The notes beneath the pieces were generated by a model. The model did no database searches. It was not told the origin of the DNA and saw nothing but the letters and a program-made list of their open reading frames with translations. Below are positions 15,192 through 23,359 of a DNA stretch of 38,002 bases, one piece after another; position 1 is the stretch's first letter; every line of letters starts with the position of its first letter. Source of the stretch: Actinomycetes bacterium (GTDB lineage Bacteria; Actinomycetota; Thermoleophilia; Solirubrobacterales; Solirubrobacteraceae). The stretch is taken from positions 1-38,002 of the forward strand of contig JAJZWB010000018.1 in the NCBI GenBank assembly GCA_021846845.1, in the 5' to 3' direction. The position numbers and the translations under genes are program-made.

Positions 15192-17174
15192 GCTCGTCCG
15201 GGGCCCGCTCGCCTGCTCCAGCAGCCGCCGCAGCCGGTCCAGCGGAGGATGGGGGCGCAGCGTCAGCTGGTGCGCATCGGGGTGGGAGGCGAGCCACGAG
15301 CCGACGATCCTGACCTCATCGACCTCATCAGGCGGCACGTGAGCACCCGGCCGGGCGACTGCTCCCGCGCGCGCGAGCGCCACGCTCGTACGCCGCGCCA
15401 GCTCATCGATGCCACCGCAGCGTCCCCAGTCGACCAGCCGCCCACCGACCAGCCAGAACGCGTCCGGCCGGCCTCCGGCGGGGTGGGGTGCGAGCACGAG
15501 CCTCGGGCTCGCGTGCGTGGCCTCCAGCAACCCGTCAAGTCGCGCCAGGATCGCCCGCAGCCTGCCGGCGCGCCGGCGCAGGGTGGCTGCGCGCTCGTAC
15601 TGCCCGGCAGCGGCGGCGGAACGCATCCGCAGCTCGACGTGCGTGAGCAGGGCACCGCGGCCGGCGCCGCCGGGCGGGGCGCCACCGTCCCGCGCGCCGG
15701 CGCTCCCCGCGAGCTGGATCCCGGGAACGAACAGCGCCAGCGCCTGGTCCAGCTGACGCCTGTACAGGTTGGGGTCCAGGTCGCCGAGGCACGGCGCCAG
15801 GCAGCGCCCCATCTGCCCGTAGGCCGACGGGTGCTCCCGGCGGGCGAGCCGGCGACCGCAGTGGCGCAGGCGGAACAGCGACTCCAGCTGCTCGACGAGC
15901 TCCTGCGCCAGGCGCCTGCCGCGCACCGGGCCGATGCTGACCCCGTGGCCCGGCGCCGGATCCGCCGCCACCTCCAGGACGGGAAAGGCGATGTCCAGCC
16001 GGCAGCGGATGTACACGAGGCGGTCGTCACGGCGCACGAGCCGGCGATTCCCCGGCGGGCGCAGCTCCTTGATCAGCCGGTTCTCGAGCACGAGCGCGCC
16101 GAGCTCGGAGCCGGTCGTGCGGTAGTCCACGATCGTCGCATGGGCGGTCCACTGCGCCGGTGGCGTCGAGGGGGCGAAGTGCGCCCTGGCGCGGCTGCGG
16201 ATCGAGACCGACTTGCCCACGTACAGGACCCGGCCCGCGTCATCCCTGAACAGGTACACCCCTGGGTCGCGGGGCAGCTCGTCGAAGCTCGGCTCCCGCC
16301 GGCCCGCGCTCCACGCGCCCCGCCGGTCCGTCAGGCTCGAGCGACCCGGCCCCTCGGCGCGGGCGTGGGCGGCCCCCTCCGGTCCGGCTCCATGCCGGCC
16401 CCCGGCCCCAGAGGGATGCGGCGTCGTCGGTCCGGATCGTCGCGGCCTGCGACGGGGGGCCAGCAGAGCGACCGCGTCGCCCACGGTCGCCGCGTGCGCG
16501 CACAGGCGCGGGAACAGGGCGCAGAGCACCATGCCGCACGTCTCGGCGTCGGCAAGCGCCCGATGCGCCCGGCGGACCTCGATCCCGAGCGCGTCGGCGA
16601 GCACGCCCAGCCCGCGGCGGCGCTGGAGCGGCAGCAGCACCCGCGCCAGGGCGGCGGTGCAGAGCACGGGCGGGTCGGGCCACTCCAGCCCGGCCCGCGC
16701 GAACGCCTGGCGCAGGACCCGCAGGTCGAACGGCGCGTTGTGGGCGACCATGACGCGGCCGCGGAGCAGCTGCGCCAGACGCGGGAGGACCCCGTCCGGC
16801 GCCGGAGCGCCGTCCACCATCGCCTGGGTGATGCCGGTCAGGCGCTGAATCCCTCGGCGCAGCGGCATCGCGCAGCGGCACAGCGAGCTGAAGCGATCAT
16901 GCAGCTCCCCACCGCCGACCAGGACGGCCCCGACCTCCGTCAGCTCGCAGTCGTCGCCGGCGAGCCCGTTGGTCTCGGTGTCGACCGCCAGCAGCTCGGC
17001 GGTGGCGAGCGGCGCGCCCAGCAGATCGGCGGTCGCAAGCGGGGCACCGGTCGCAAGCTGGGCACCGGTCGCGAGCGGGACGACGGTCGCGGACGTCGCA
17101 CCGGGGGGATCGGAGGTCGCGGGGGGCGTGCCGGAGCCGGTGAGCTGGAGCTTCGCTCGCGGAGGTGGCTGCAT
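15144..17174 (-). CDS. DEDDh exonuclease fused to a UvrC-like GIY-YIG nuclease
   Basis: This 676-residue protein combines two nuclease domains. The DnaQ-type 3'-5' exonuclease has Exo I Asp65/Glu67 (AVDTETNG), Exo II His145-Asp150 (HNAPFD) and Exo III His204-Asp209 (HRALAD). After a low-complexity linker (about 240-295) comes a GIY-YIG domain with GVY at 305-307, YVG at 318-320 and a downstream LENRLIKELRP. A UvrC-like Cys-containing segment (CLAPCLG) follows. Similar fusions occur in actinobacteria, for example Rv2191 of M. tuberculosis, and are presumed to act in DNA repair. Residues 34-62 are a degenerate repeat built on LATGA/PLATA. I chose ATG 17174 because an open frame to 17288 would run over the promoter of the divergent gene; TATCAC lies seven bases upstream of this ATG. 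Confidence 0.85.
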   Translation of the reverse strand: MQPPPRAKLQLTGSGTPPATSDPPGATSATVVPLATGAQLATGAPLATADLLGAPLATAELLAVDTETNGLAGDDCELTEVGAVLVGGGELHDRFSSLCRCAMPLRRGIQRLTGITQAMVDGAPAPDGVLPRLAQLLRGRVMVAHNAPFDLRVLRQAFARAGLEWPDPPVLCTAALARVLLPLQRRRGLGVLADALGIEVRRAHRALADAETCGMVLCALFPRLCAHAATVGDAVALLAPRRRPRRSGPTTPHPSGAGGRHGAGPEGAAHARAEGPGRSSLTDRRGAWSAGRREPSFDELPRDPGVYLFRDDAGRVLYVGKSVSIRSRARAHFAPSTPPAQWTAHATIVDYRTTGSELGALVLENRLIKELRPPGNRRLVRRDDRLVYIRCRLDIAFPVLEVAADPAPGHGVSIGPVRGRRLAQELVEQLESLFRLRHCGRRLARREHPSAYGQMGRCLAPCLGDLDPNLYRRQLDQALALFVPGIQLAGSAGARDGGAPPGGAGRGALLTHVELRMRSAAAAGQYERAATLRRRAGRLRAILARLDGLLEATHASPRLVLAPHPAGGRPDAFWLVGGRLVDWGRCGGIDELARRTSVALARAGAVARPGAHVPPDEVDEVRIVGSWLASHPDAHQLTLRPHPPLDRLRRLLEQASGPRTSSGGERQLDHDALDPV

Positions 17175-17263
17175 GAGGCCGGTGATACGCCGCGCCCCGG
17201 ACGGCACGCAGGAGGTCGTGCAGGGCGACCTCACGCGTGCCGCGCGACGACCGCCCGGCCGGA

Positions 17264-17292
17264 TAGCATCGTGTCGCCCCCTCACCAAGGAG
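17264..17292 (+). promoter_or_regulatory. Promoter and ribosome site of the 66-residue protein gene
   Basis: TAGCAT at 17264-17269 could be the -10 box, and AAGGAG at 17287-17292 is a strong ribosome site seven bases before the ATG at 17300. Unlike many genes here, this one has a conventional leader. Confidence 0.5.
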
Positions 17293-17299
17293 CGACCAG

Positions 17300-17500
17300 A
17301 TGACGGCCACCGACCGGGAAAGACTCCAGGAGCTCGACGAGGACGTTCGTCAGGCGTGGATCGCCTACAGCGAGCGGCTGCGGGAGCTGCGCGGCGACGA
17401 GTACGAGCTGGCCGAGTCCGAGTCCTGGGAGGACCTCCAGCACGAGCTGCAGCGCGTCGAGCGCGAGCGCGACCGGCTGGTCGGGGCGACCGCGGCCTGA
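17300..17500 (+). CDS. Small hypothetical protein, predicted helical/coiled coil
   Basis: A 66-residue, highly charged protein rich in Glu and Arg with heptad-like spacing (ELDEDVRQAW, LQHELQRVERERDRL), likely one or two long helices. It has a strong ribosome site (AAGGAG) and a possible promoter, which supports real expression. No known domain is recognised. It is divergent from the exonuclease/GIY-YIG gene and followed on the same strand by a lipoprotein gene with its own promoter. Confidence 0.7.
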   Translation: MTATDRERLQELDEDVRQAWIAYSERLRELRGDEYELAESESWEDLQHELQRVERERDRLVGATAA

Positions 17501-17533
17501 GGTCCGGGCCCGCGGCGCCGCCGCGCCGTCGGA

Positions 17534-17587
17534 TAGGGTCTCCGTGCAGGAGCCGGCCGGCGCGGCTGGCCGGCCACGGAGAGGAGG
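17534..17587 (+). promoter_or_regulatory. Leader of the small lipoprotein gene: -10 box, hairpin, ribosome site
   Basis: TAGGGT at 17534-17539 is a possible -10 box. A hairpin follows with arms GCCGGCC (17552-17558) and GGCCGGC (17568-17574), near the expected 5' end of the mRNA. AGGAGG at 17582-17587 is a ribosome site 12 bases before the ATG. Confidence 0.35.
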
Positions 17588-17599
17588 GCCGGCCGCAGG

Positions 17600-18082
17600 A
17601 TGCGCATCGCGACGATCGAAGAACTGGCGCGCCGCACCGCCGCCGTCCGCAGCGGTCTGCTCATGCTCGCCTGTGCGACGCTGGTCGCGGCGTGCGGGAG
17701 CGCGGCGCGCGCGCCCGCGTCGCTGCCGCGACCGCCCGCGCCGATCACCCTGAGCGTGCTGGTCGGCGATTCGCGCGTGTCGATATCGCCCGCGAGCGTC
17801 GGCGCCGGGCCGATCGTGTTCGTGGTGACCAACCAGTCGAGCCGCGCGCAGGCGCTCGCGATCGTCGACTCCCGGGGCTCGACGCTCGCCTCGACGGCGC
17901 CCATCAACCCGCAGGGCACGACCCGCCTCTCAACCGACTTCCCGCCCGGCGCCTACACGATCGCCACCGCGCCGCAGGGACGCACCGACGCCCAGCGCTC
18001 GCTACCAGCCGTCATCAGGCCCGCGAGGCTGAGGCTCGGAGCGGAGCGGCCGAACTCCGACGGGCAGCTGCTGCAGCCCTAG
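17600..18082 (+). CDS. Small predicted lipoprotein
   Basis: A 160-residue exported protein. After an unusually long N-region (about 18 residues) come a hydrophobic stretch and the lipobox LVAAC with Cys32 as anchor. The mature part (about 50-145) is rich in beta-strand patterns such as ITLSVLVGDSRVSISPASVG and GPIVFVVTNQSS, reminiscent of cupredoxin-like domains. I cannot see a copper ligand set, so a metal role is not supported. The gene stands alone between the small helical protein and the MarR gene. Function unknown; a cell-envelope location is well supported. Confidence 0.68.
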   Translation: MRIATIEELARRTAAVRSGLLMLACATLVAACGSAARAPASLPRPPAPITLSVLVGDSRVSISPASVGAGPIVFVVTNQSSRAQALAIVDSRGSTLASTAPINPQGTTRLSTDFPPGAYTIATAPQGRTDAQRSLPAVIRPARLRLGAERPNSDGQLLQP

Positions 18083-18158
18083 GCCGGCAGCCCGCTCGCG
18101 AATGCCGCGCTCCGGCGCGCTCCGGCGCGGATCGACCCGGCGCCGTCTCTGCGCGGGG

Positions 18159-18197
18159 TATCTTGCTTCTGTGCAATACTTGTGTGCATGCAAGCAA
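18159..18197 (+). promoter_or_regulatory. MarR gene promoter with repeated operator-like half sites
   Basis: TATCTT at 18159-18164 is a possible -10 box. Two direct repeats, CTTCTGTGCA (18166-18175) and CTTGTGTGCA (18179-18188), are spaced 13 bases apart. An outer dyad TTGCTT (18163-18168)/AAGCAA (18192-18197) encloses them. AT content here is higher than anywhere nearby. MarR proteins usually bind their own promoter, so this is a plausible autoregulatory site. Confidence 0.4.
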
Positions 18198-18754
18198 TCA
18201 CTGCGTCCGTGGATTCGCCCGCCGCTCCGGCGCCTGCGACCAGCGCACCGGCGAGCCCCTCCCTGCAATCGAAGGAGGCGGCAGCCGACCCCGCGGACCG
18301 GCTTGCCGACGCCCTGTACGCGCTGCTGGTCTGCGTGCACAAGAACTGCACCGCCGACCTGTTCGAGGCGATGGGCGAGCTGGAGCTGACGATGACCCAG
18401 ACCAAGCTGCTGCAGAAGCTGGATCACGCGCAGCGAGAGGTGACGGTCAAGGCCGCGGCGCAGCTGCTGGGAGTGTCGCTGCCGGCCGCCTCGCGAGCCG
18501 TCGACGACCTCGTCCGCCGCGACATGATCGCGCGCCACGAGGACAGCCAGGACAGGCGGATGAAGCGCATCCGCCTCACCGGGACCGGGGAGGCCATGAT
18601 CAGGCGAGTCAACGCCGCGCGGCTGAGCGGCGTGCGGCAGTTCGCCCACACCCTCGGCCAGGAGGACGCGGCGGCCCTGCTGAAGGCGCTGGGCCCGCTG
18701 CTGGAACGACCGGACCTGGCCGCCTGCCGGCCGGAAGGAGACCCGAACGAGTGA
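18188..18754 (+). CDS. MarR-family transcriptional regulator
   Basis: A 188-residue winged-helix regulator. After a flexible Ala/Pro/Ser-rich N terminus (1-35), the MarR fold covers about 40-170, with the recognition region VKAAAQLLGVSLPAASRAVD and wing DSQDRRMKRIRLT. MarR proteins usually repress an adjacent efflux gene and release DNA on binding a phenolic or other ligand. Here the next gene is a multidrug-type MFS transporter whose GTG overlaps this stop as GTGA. ATG 18188 is preferred over GTG 18182, which would add only two residues. Confidence 0.88.
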   Translation: MQAITASVDSPAAPAPATSAPASPSLQSKEAAADPADRLADALYALLVCVHKNCTADLFEAMGELELTMTQTKLLQKLDHAQREVTVKAAAQLLGVSLPAASRAVDDLVRRDMIARHEDSQDRRMKRIRLTGTGEAMIRRVNAARLSGVRQFAHTLGQEDAAALLKALGPLLERPDLAACRPEGDPNE

Positions 18755-20343
18755 CCAGGCGAATGCTCGACCACCGCCACGCCCTGATCAACGACGAGAA
18801 CAGCCGCTGGTGGACGCTCGGCGCGATGTGCTTCGCGCTGTTCATGGTCATGCTCGACAACACCGTCGTCAACGTCGCGCTGCCCTCCATCCAGCGCGAC
18901 CTGCACGCGTCCCTGTCGGCGCTCGAGTGGACCGTGAACGCATACACGCTGACGTTCGCGGTGCTGCTGGTGACCGGAGGCCGGCTGGGCGACATCTTCG
19001 GCCGCAGGCGCATGTTCCTGTTCGGAGTCGTCGTGTTCGGCGCCGCGAGCGCCGTGATCGGGTTCGTCCCCTCCGACACGCTCCTGGTCGCATTCCGTGC
19101 GGCGCAGGGGATCGGTGCCGCGTTCATGATGCCAGCGACGCTGTCGATCATCACCCAGGCGTTCCCGCCGCACCAGCGCGGGACCGCGATCGGCACGTGG
19201 GCCGGCGTCAGCGCGCTGGCGCTCGCGATCGGACCCGTGCTCGGCGGGTTCCTGACCCAGGACGTGAGCTGGCGCGCGATCTTCTTCATCAACCCGCCGA
19301 TCGCCGTGATCGCCGTCGGCGTGACCCTGTTCGCGACCCGCGAGTCACGGGACGAGACCGTCGCGAGGACTGTCGACGTGCCCGGGATCGTCGCGATCAC
19401 GGTCGGGCTCACCGCGCTCGTGCTGGCGCTGGTGGAGGGCAACTCCTGGCATTGGGGATCGGCGCGGGTGATCTCGCTGCTCGCGGTCTCGGCGGTGGCT
19501 GTCGCCGGCTTCCTGCGAACGGAGATCCGCGCGCGGGCGCCGATGGTCGACTTCACCTTCTTTCGCTCGCGGACGTTCCTGGGCGCGAACCTGGTCGGCC
19601 TGATCGTGTCGTTCGCGATGCTGGCGCAGTTCTTCTTCCTCGCGCTCTACATGCAGAACATCCTTCACTACAGTCCGCTTCAGACCGGGGTGCGATTCCT
19701 CCCGTCAACGATCGTGATCATCATCGCCGGGCCGCTCGCCGGACGCCTGACCGACCGGGTGGGGCCGCGGTCGCCGATGGTCGCGGGCCTGACGCTCGTC
19801 GCCGTGGCGCTGTTCATCCAGTCTCGGCTCACGGTGCACACGGGCTACGGGCTGCTGCTCCCCGGGTTCGTTCTGATGGGTCTCGGGATGGGGCTGACGA
19901 TGTCGCCGATGAGCACCGCCGCGATGAACGCGGTCGATCGCACCAAGGCGGGCGTCGCCTCCGGCGTGCTGTCGATGAGCCGCATGGTCGGCGGCACCTT
20001 CGGCGTGGCGGTGATGGGCGCGCTGGTCACGGCCATCGGCAAGTCACAGCTGCAGCAGGGACTCCCGCACGTGCCGGCGGCCGTGCGCGACGCGATCGCC
20101 AACGCGCTGGGATCCGGGGCCGTGCCCGGCCACGCCGGGGCCCGGATCGCGGCGGTCACAAGGCAGGCGTTCGTCACCGCGCTCGGGACCGGGCTCACGA
20201 TCGGGGCCGCGGTCACGCTGGTGGGCGCCGCGCTGGCCCTGGCGCTCGTCGCCGGCCGCCCGCCCGTGAGGCCGGCGGCGCCCTCGCAGGAGGCCGAGGG
20301 CCCGGGGGTCACGGCGCCGCAGGCCGAGCCGACGGTCGTCTGA
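18751..20343 (+). CDS. MFS drug exporter, DHA2 (EmrB/QacA) family
   Basis: A 530-residue integral membrane transporter, probably with 14 transmembrane helices, that exchanges protons for hydrophobic drugs or metabolites. The first helix carries the DHA2 motif LDNTVVNVALPSI; motif A appears as GGRLGDIFGRRRMF, and motif C is suggested around ALAIGPVLGG. The GTG at 18751 has GGAAGGAG ten bases upstream within the end of marR, making a coupled pair. The much longer open frame upstream is a shadow. The last residues and the stop are part of a 59-base sequence that is repeated downstream. Confidence 0.92.
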   Translation: MTRRMLDHRHALINDENSRWWTLGAMCFALFMVMLDNTVVNVALPSIQRDLHASLSALEWTVNAYTLTFAVLLVTGGRLGDIFGRRRMFLFGVVVFGAASAVIGFVPSDTLLVAFRAAQGIGAAFMMPATLSIITQAFPPHQRGTAIGTWAGVSALALAIGPVLGGFLTQDVSWRAIFFINPPIAVIAVGVTLFATRESRDETVARTVDVPGIVAITVGLTALVLALVEGNSWHWGSARVISLLAVSAVAVAGFLRTEIRARAPMVDFTFFRSRTFLGANLVGLIVSFAMLAQFFFLALYMQNILHYSPLQTGVRFLPSTIVIIIAGPLAGRLTDRVGPRSPMVAGLTLVAVALFIQSRLTVHTGYGLLLPGFVLMGLGMGLTMSPMSTAAMNAVDRTKAGVASGVLSMSRMVGGTFGVAVMGALVTAIGKSQLQQGLPHVPAAVRDAIANALGSGAVPGHAGARIAAVTRQAFVTALGTGLTIGAAVTLVGAALALALVAGRPPVRPAAPSQEAEGPGVTAPQAEPTVV

Positions 20344-20448
20344 GGGGCGCCGAGGCCGATCGCGGCCCGACCGGCTCGGCGGGCCCCATGCCGAGCCGCC
20401 GGTCGTCCGGGCGGCGCCGAGGCCGATCGCGGCCCGACCGGCTCGGCG
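20323..20448. repeat. 59-bp direct repeat spanning the MFS stop codon (period 67)
   Basis: Unit A (20323-20381) contains the last six codons and stop of the MFS gene; unit B (20390-20448) matches it at 55 of 59 positions. In B the stop TGA is changed to CGG. Each unit holds inverted arms GCCGAGCCG/CGGCTCGGC or close variants, so it could fold as an RNA hairpin and may serve as terminator. There is no T-tract. Confidence 0.85.
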
Positions 20449-20490
20449 CCGTGCTCCCGGGGGACGCAGGCCCGCCACACCTGGTCCGGG

Positions 20491-20529
20491 TACGATCCCG
20501 GGGACCGTCGACCCCGATCCAGGAAGGAG
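20491..20529 (+). promoter_or_regulatory. ccr promoter and ribosome site
   Basis: TACGAT at 20491-20496 is a good -10 candidate. AGGAAGGAG at 20521-20529 is a very strong ribosome site eight bases before the TTG start, suggesting high expression despite the rare start codon. Confidence 0.55.
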
Positions 20530-20537
20530 CCAGCGCG

Positions 20538-21788
20538 TTGGCAGTCGATCTGAGCCAAGTCGCGAACGTCGAGACAGAGCCGGGTGAGCTCCCCGCGACG
20601 ATGGCCGCATGGGTGATCCGTAAGGAGCGCCAGGGCGAGCCTGTGGACGCCTTCAGGCTCGAGGAGATCGAGGTCCCGCAGCCAGGCGCCTTCGAGGTGG
20701 TCGTGCGCGTCATGGCGGCCGGCGTGAACTTCAACAACGTCTGGGCCGCGCTCGGCGAGCCGGTGTCGGTGTTCCGCTACCACCCGGACGAGGACCACCA
20801 CATCGGCGGTTCGGACGCTTCCGGAATCGTCTGGAAGGTCGGCGAGGGCGTGACCCGCTGGAAGCCCGGCGACGAGGTCGTGGTCCACTGCAACCAGGCC
20901 TCCTACGAGGATCCCGAGGTCCACGGGCTCGATCCGCTCGCGGCCCCCAGCCAGCGGATCTGGGGCTATGAGACCAGCTGGGGCTCGTTCGCCCAGTTCT
21001 GCAAGGTGCAGGCGCAGCAGCTGCTGCCCAAGCCGCGCCACCTCGCATGGGAGGAGGCGGCGTCCTACGGGCTGACCTACTTCACCGCCTACCGGATGCT
21101 GATCGACCGCTGCGGGCTTCAGGCCGGACACCGGGTGCTGATCTGGGGGGCGGCCGGCGGTCTCGGCGTGTTCGCGACCCAGCTCTGCGCCCTCACCGGC
21201 GCGGACTCGGTCGGCGTCGTCTCCAGCGCCGAGAAGGGCGAGCTGATCGAGAAGCTCGGGGCCGTCGGGCACGTCAACCGCGGCGACTTCGACGGCATGA
21301 TGCGCCGCGGCGGCGAGGGCCCGGACGAGGAGAAGGCGCGCTTCAAGGAGTCGCGACGGTTCTGCCAGGCTGTCGAGGAGATCCTCGGCGGGGCGCCGGA
21401 CATCGTCTTCGAGCACGTCGGGAGGGCCACGTTCCCGACCTCGGTGCTGGCCGTCAAGCCGTTCGGCAAGGTTGTGATCTGCGGCGCGACCTCCGGCTAC
21501 CAGCTGGACTTCGACGTCCGCTACCTGTGGATGCGCCAGAAGGAGATCGTCGGCTCGCACTTCGCCAACGCCTGGGAGGCGACGCGGGCCAACGAGCTGA
21601 TAGAGCAGTCGAAGATACGGCCCGTTCTGTGGCGGACGATGGGCTTCGAGGGGGTGGCGGAGGCGCACCAGCTGCTGCGCGACAACCGCCATCTTGGAAA
21701 GATCGCGATCCTCGTCGGCACGACCGCCGAGGGACAGGGCCGGACCGCCGAGGGACCAGGCGCGATCCGGGCCGAGGTGGGAGCATAG
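20538..21788 (+). CDS. ccr: Crotonyl-CoA carboxylase/reductase
   Basis: Ccr reductively carboxylates crotonyl-CoA to ethylmalonyl-CoA with NADPH and CO2, the key step of the ethylmalonyl-CoA pathway. The 416-residue MDR-family protein has GAAGGLG (204-210) for NADPH. The conserved segments IWGYET (141-146, Glu145) and GSHFAN (339-344, His341) correspond to regions known to hold CO2 in carboxylating members; the exact residue mapping is my inference. The start is TTG at 20538, fixed by a strong ribosome site. The C terminus carries an in-frame 21-base duplication (residues 396-409, TAEGQGR/TAEGPGA). ecm, meaB, a lyase and a hydratase of the same pathway lie 4-15 kb downstream. A plain enoyl reductase is unlikely given the Ccr-specific segments. 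Confidence 0.92.
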   Translation: MAVDLSQVANVETEPGELPATMAAWVIRKERQGEPVDAFRLEEIEVPQPGAFEVVVRVMAAGVNFNNVWAALGEPVSVFRYHPDEDHHIGGSDASGIVWKVGEGVTRWKPGDEVVVHCNQASYEDPEVHGLDPLAAPSQRIWGYETSWGSFAQFCKVQAQQLLPKPRHLAWEEAASYGLTYFTAYRMLIDRCGLQAGHRVLIWGAAGGLGVFATQLCALTGADSVGVVSSAEKGELIEKLGAVGHVNRGDFDGMMRRGGEGPDEEKARFKESRRFCQAVEEILGGAPDIVFEHVGRATFPTSVLAVKPFGKVVICGATSGYQLDFDVRYLWMRQKEIVGSHFANAWEATRANELIEQSKIRPVLWRTMGFEGVAEAHQLLRDNRHLGKIAILVGTTAEGQGRTAEGPGAIRAEVGA

Positions 21789-21790
21789 GC

Positions 21791-22159
21791 ATGGCTGATC
21801 TGGTTTGGGTTTCGTGGTACGCGACCGTCCTGCGGCAGGACTCCTTCGCGGGCGAGGTCGCGGAGATCGCTCCGGTGGCTCTGCGCTACGGGGCGACGCG
21901 CTATCAGGTTCACGTTTCGAACGACGATCGGTACCGGATCACCCAGATGACATGGGTGCCGTCCAAGCAGGCTTGGTATCGGTACTGGGACGGTCCTGAG
22001 ATGATCGAGTTCCGCGCCCGCAACGTGGGTCGCTATCAGGTGCCGATCACCTACAGCTGGGCGGACGAGCTCACCTCAGGCGAGCTCGGGCCACAGGTCG
22101 AGAACGGCGGCGGGGACAAGGAGCCCGCGCCGACGCCGGCCGAGCCACAGGCGGCCTAG
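21791..22159 (+). CDS. Unknown protein co-transcribed with ccr
   Basis: A 122-residue protein whose ATG lies two bases after the ccr stop, so it is almost certainly in the ccr operon. It is very rich in Trp and Tyr (for example VWVSWYATVLR and KQAWYRYWDG) and probably beta-rich, with an acidic Pro/Glu tail. No signal or membrane helix is visible. I recognise no family. The first codons use T-ending codons more than ccr does, a mild composition shift. Function could be accessory to Ccr, but that is inference from position only. Confidence 0.75.
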   Translation: MADLVWVSWYATVLRQDSFAGEVAEIAPVALRYGATRYQVHVSNDDRYRITQMTWVPSKQAWYRYWDGPEMIEFRARNVGRYQVPITYSWADELTSGELGPQVENGGGDKEPAPTPAEPQAA

Positions 22160-22178
22160 AGATCGACAGCGCGGGCGC

Positions 22179-22205
22179 GGCCGGCCGGCGCCGGCTCAGC
22201 CGGCC
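22179..22205. terminator. Possible bidirectional terminator hairpin
   Basis: Arms GGCCGGC (22179-22185) and GCCGGCC (22199-22205) lie at the junction of two convergent genes, overlapping the stop codon of the PucR-type regulator. No T-tract follows in either direction. In such GC-rich DNA, hairpins like this are frequent by chance. Confidence 0.3.
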
Positions 22206-23359
22206 TCGCCGCCCTCGCTGACGCGCAGCGCGACCTCGAGCCAGAAGCGCGCCTCGGGATCGTCGAGCTCGGCGGAGAACAGCTCACGCAGCCGCCCCAG
22301 CCGGTAGCGGGCGGTCTGCGGGTGAACATCAAGTCGCTCCGCCACCGCCGAGAGGCGACCCTGCTCGGCGAGCCAGGCACCAAGGGTGTCCCGCAGCCTC
22401 CGCCGAGAGCCGGGCGTCAGCCCCGCCAGCGGAGCGAGCCGGTCGGCCGCCAGCTCGGCGGCGAGGCGCCGGTCGGAGCGCAGCAGCAGCTCGCCGGCGC
22501 GCTCGCGCGCGCAGACCACATCCCCGTCGCCGGAGGCGAGCTCCAGCGCCGCCCGCGCGCGATCGAAGCTGACCCGTGCCTGCGACCAGTCGACCGCCGT
22601 GCCGAGCCCGGCTCGGGCCTGCACGCCGGCGAGCGCGCGCTCGATCGCGGCGCGCTGGCCCGGGCCGTCGGGATCGACGACCAGCGCGCAGGTCAGCTCT
22701 CCGATCGTCTCGCGGATCGTCCCCGCGGGCAGCCGTGAGGCTGCCCGCTCACGCTGCCGGCCGACGATCGCGATCACGGCCAGGGAGCGAGGAAGGGGCC
22801 AGCGCGCCTCGGCCGCCGCAGCCTGCACGGACTCCGGATCGGCCGGCCGCTCGCGCACCAGCAGCGCCACCAACCGGCGCCGGCGCAGCTGCTCCTCCCC
22901 CGCGGCGGCCGACTGCTCCGCCGCGTGGCCCTCGGCCGACTCGGCCGAGAGGACGTCGATGTAGGCGAAGATCGACTCCGCCAGCAGATACAGGGTCTCA
23001 GGGTCCAGGCCGGCCTCGGCACCGATCGCAGCGAAGCGCCGCCAGGCGACGCGGGCGCCGATCCGGTAGGCGCTGAGGAGCGCCTCCAGGCTGCGCCCGG
23101 CGCGCATCTCGCCCTGGCCGAGCGCCCGGTAGACCTCGCTGCGCTCGACCGGCCCGCCCGCCTCGATCTCTGCCAGCAGATGGCGCAGCGCCTCCCCCAC
23201 GCCGGCCCGGATCCCCTCGCCGAACGGGCCCTCCAGAGGCCGCCTGTAGGCGGGAACGGTGCCCACCGCCTCGATCATCTCACGCGCCACCTCGTCGAGC
23301 GCGGGCCGCAGCACCTCGGCCACGCTGGATGGGAGCTCATGCCACGGCTGCTCTTTCAT
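22196..23359 (-). CDS. PucR/CdaR-type transcriptional regulator
   Basis: A 387-residue regulator. The C-terminal PucR helix-turn-helix is clear (LSAVAERLDVHPQTARYRLG and following). The N-terminal two thirds are helical and resemble the RsbT co-antagonist-like sensor domain found with this HTH in actinobacteria. The chosen ATG at 23359 has GGGAAG about 13 bases upstream. An open frame to 23455 would overlap the divergent desaturase start, so it is less likely. The regulator is divergent from a fatty-acid desaturase with about 80 bases between, a layout that often means local control; the actual target is inferred. Confidence 0.85.
   Translation of the reverse strand: MKEQPWHELPSSVAEVLRPALDEVAREMIEAVGTVPAYRRPLEGPFGEGIRAGVGEALRHLLAEIEAGGPVERSEVYRALGQGEMRAGRSLEALLSAYRIGARVAWRRFAAIGAEAGLDPETLYLLAESIFAYIDVLSAESAEGHAAEQSAAAGEEQLRRRRLVALLVRERPADPESVQAAAAEARWPLPRSLAVIAIVGRQRERAASRLPAGTIRETIGELTCALVVDPDGPGQRAAIERALAGVQARAGLGTAVDWSQARVSFDRARAALELASGDGDVVCARERAGELLLRSDRRLAAELAADRLAPLAGLTPGSRRRLRDTLGAWLAEQGRLSAVAERLDVHPQTARYRLGRLRELFSAELDDPEARFWLEVALRVSEGGEAG

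Noticed and set aside
17175-17288. Longer N terminus of the exonuclease/GIY-YIG protein
   Set aside because: It would cover the -10 box of the divergent 66-residue gene, and the added residues have no domain-like character.
16969-20343. A 1124-residue open frame joining three genes
   Set aside because: Only the part from 18751 on has sensible protein sequence (the MFS exporter). The upstream part is a frame shadow of the lipoprotein and marR genes.
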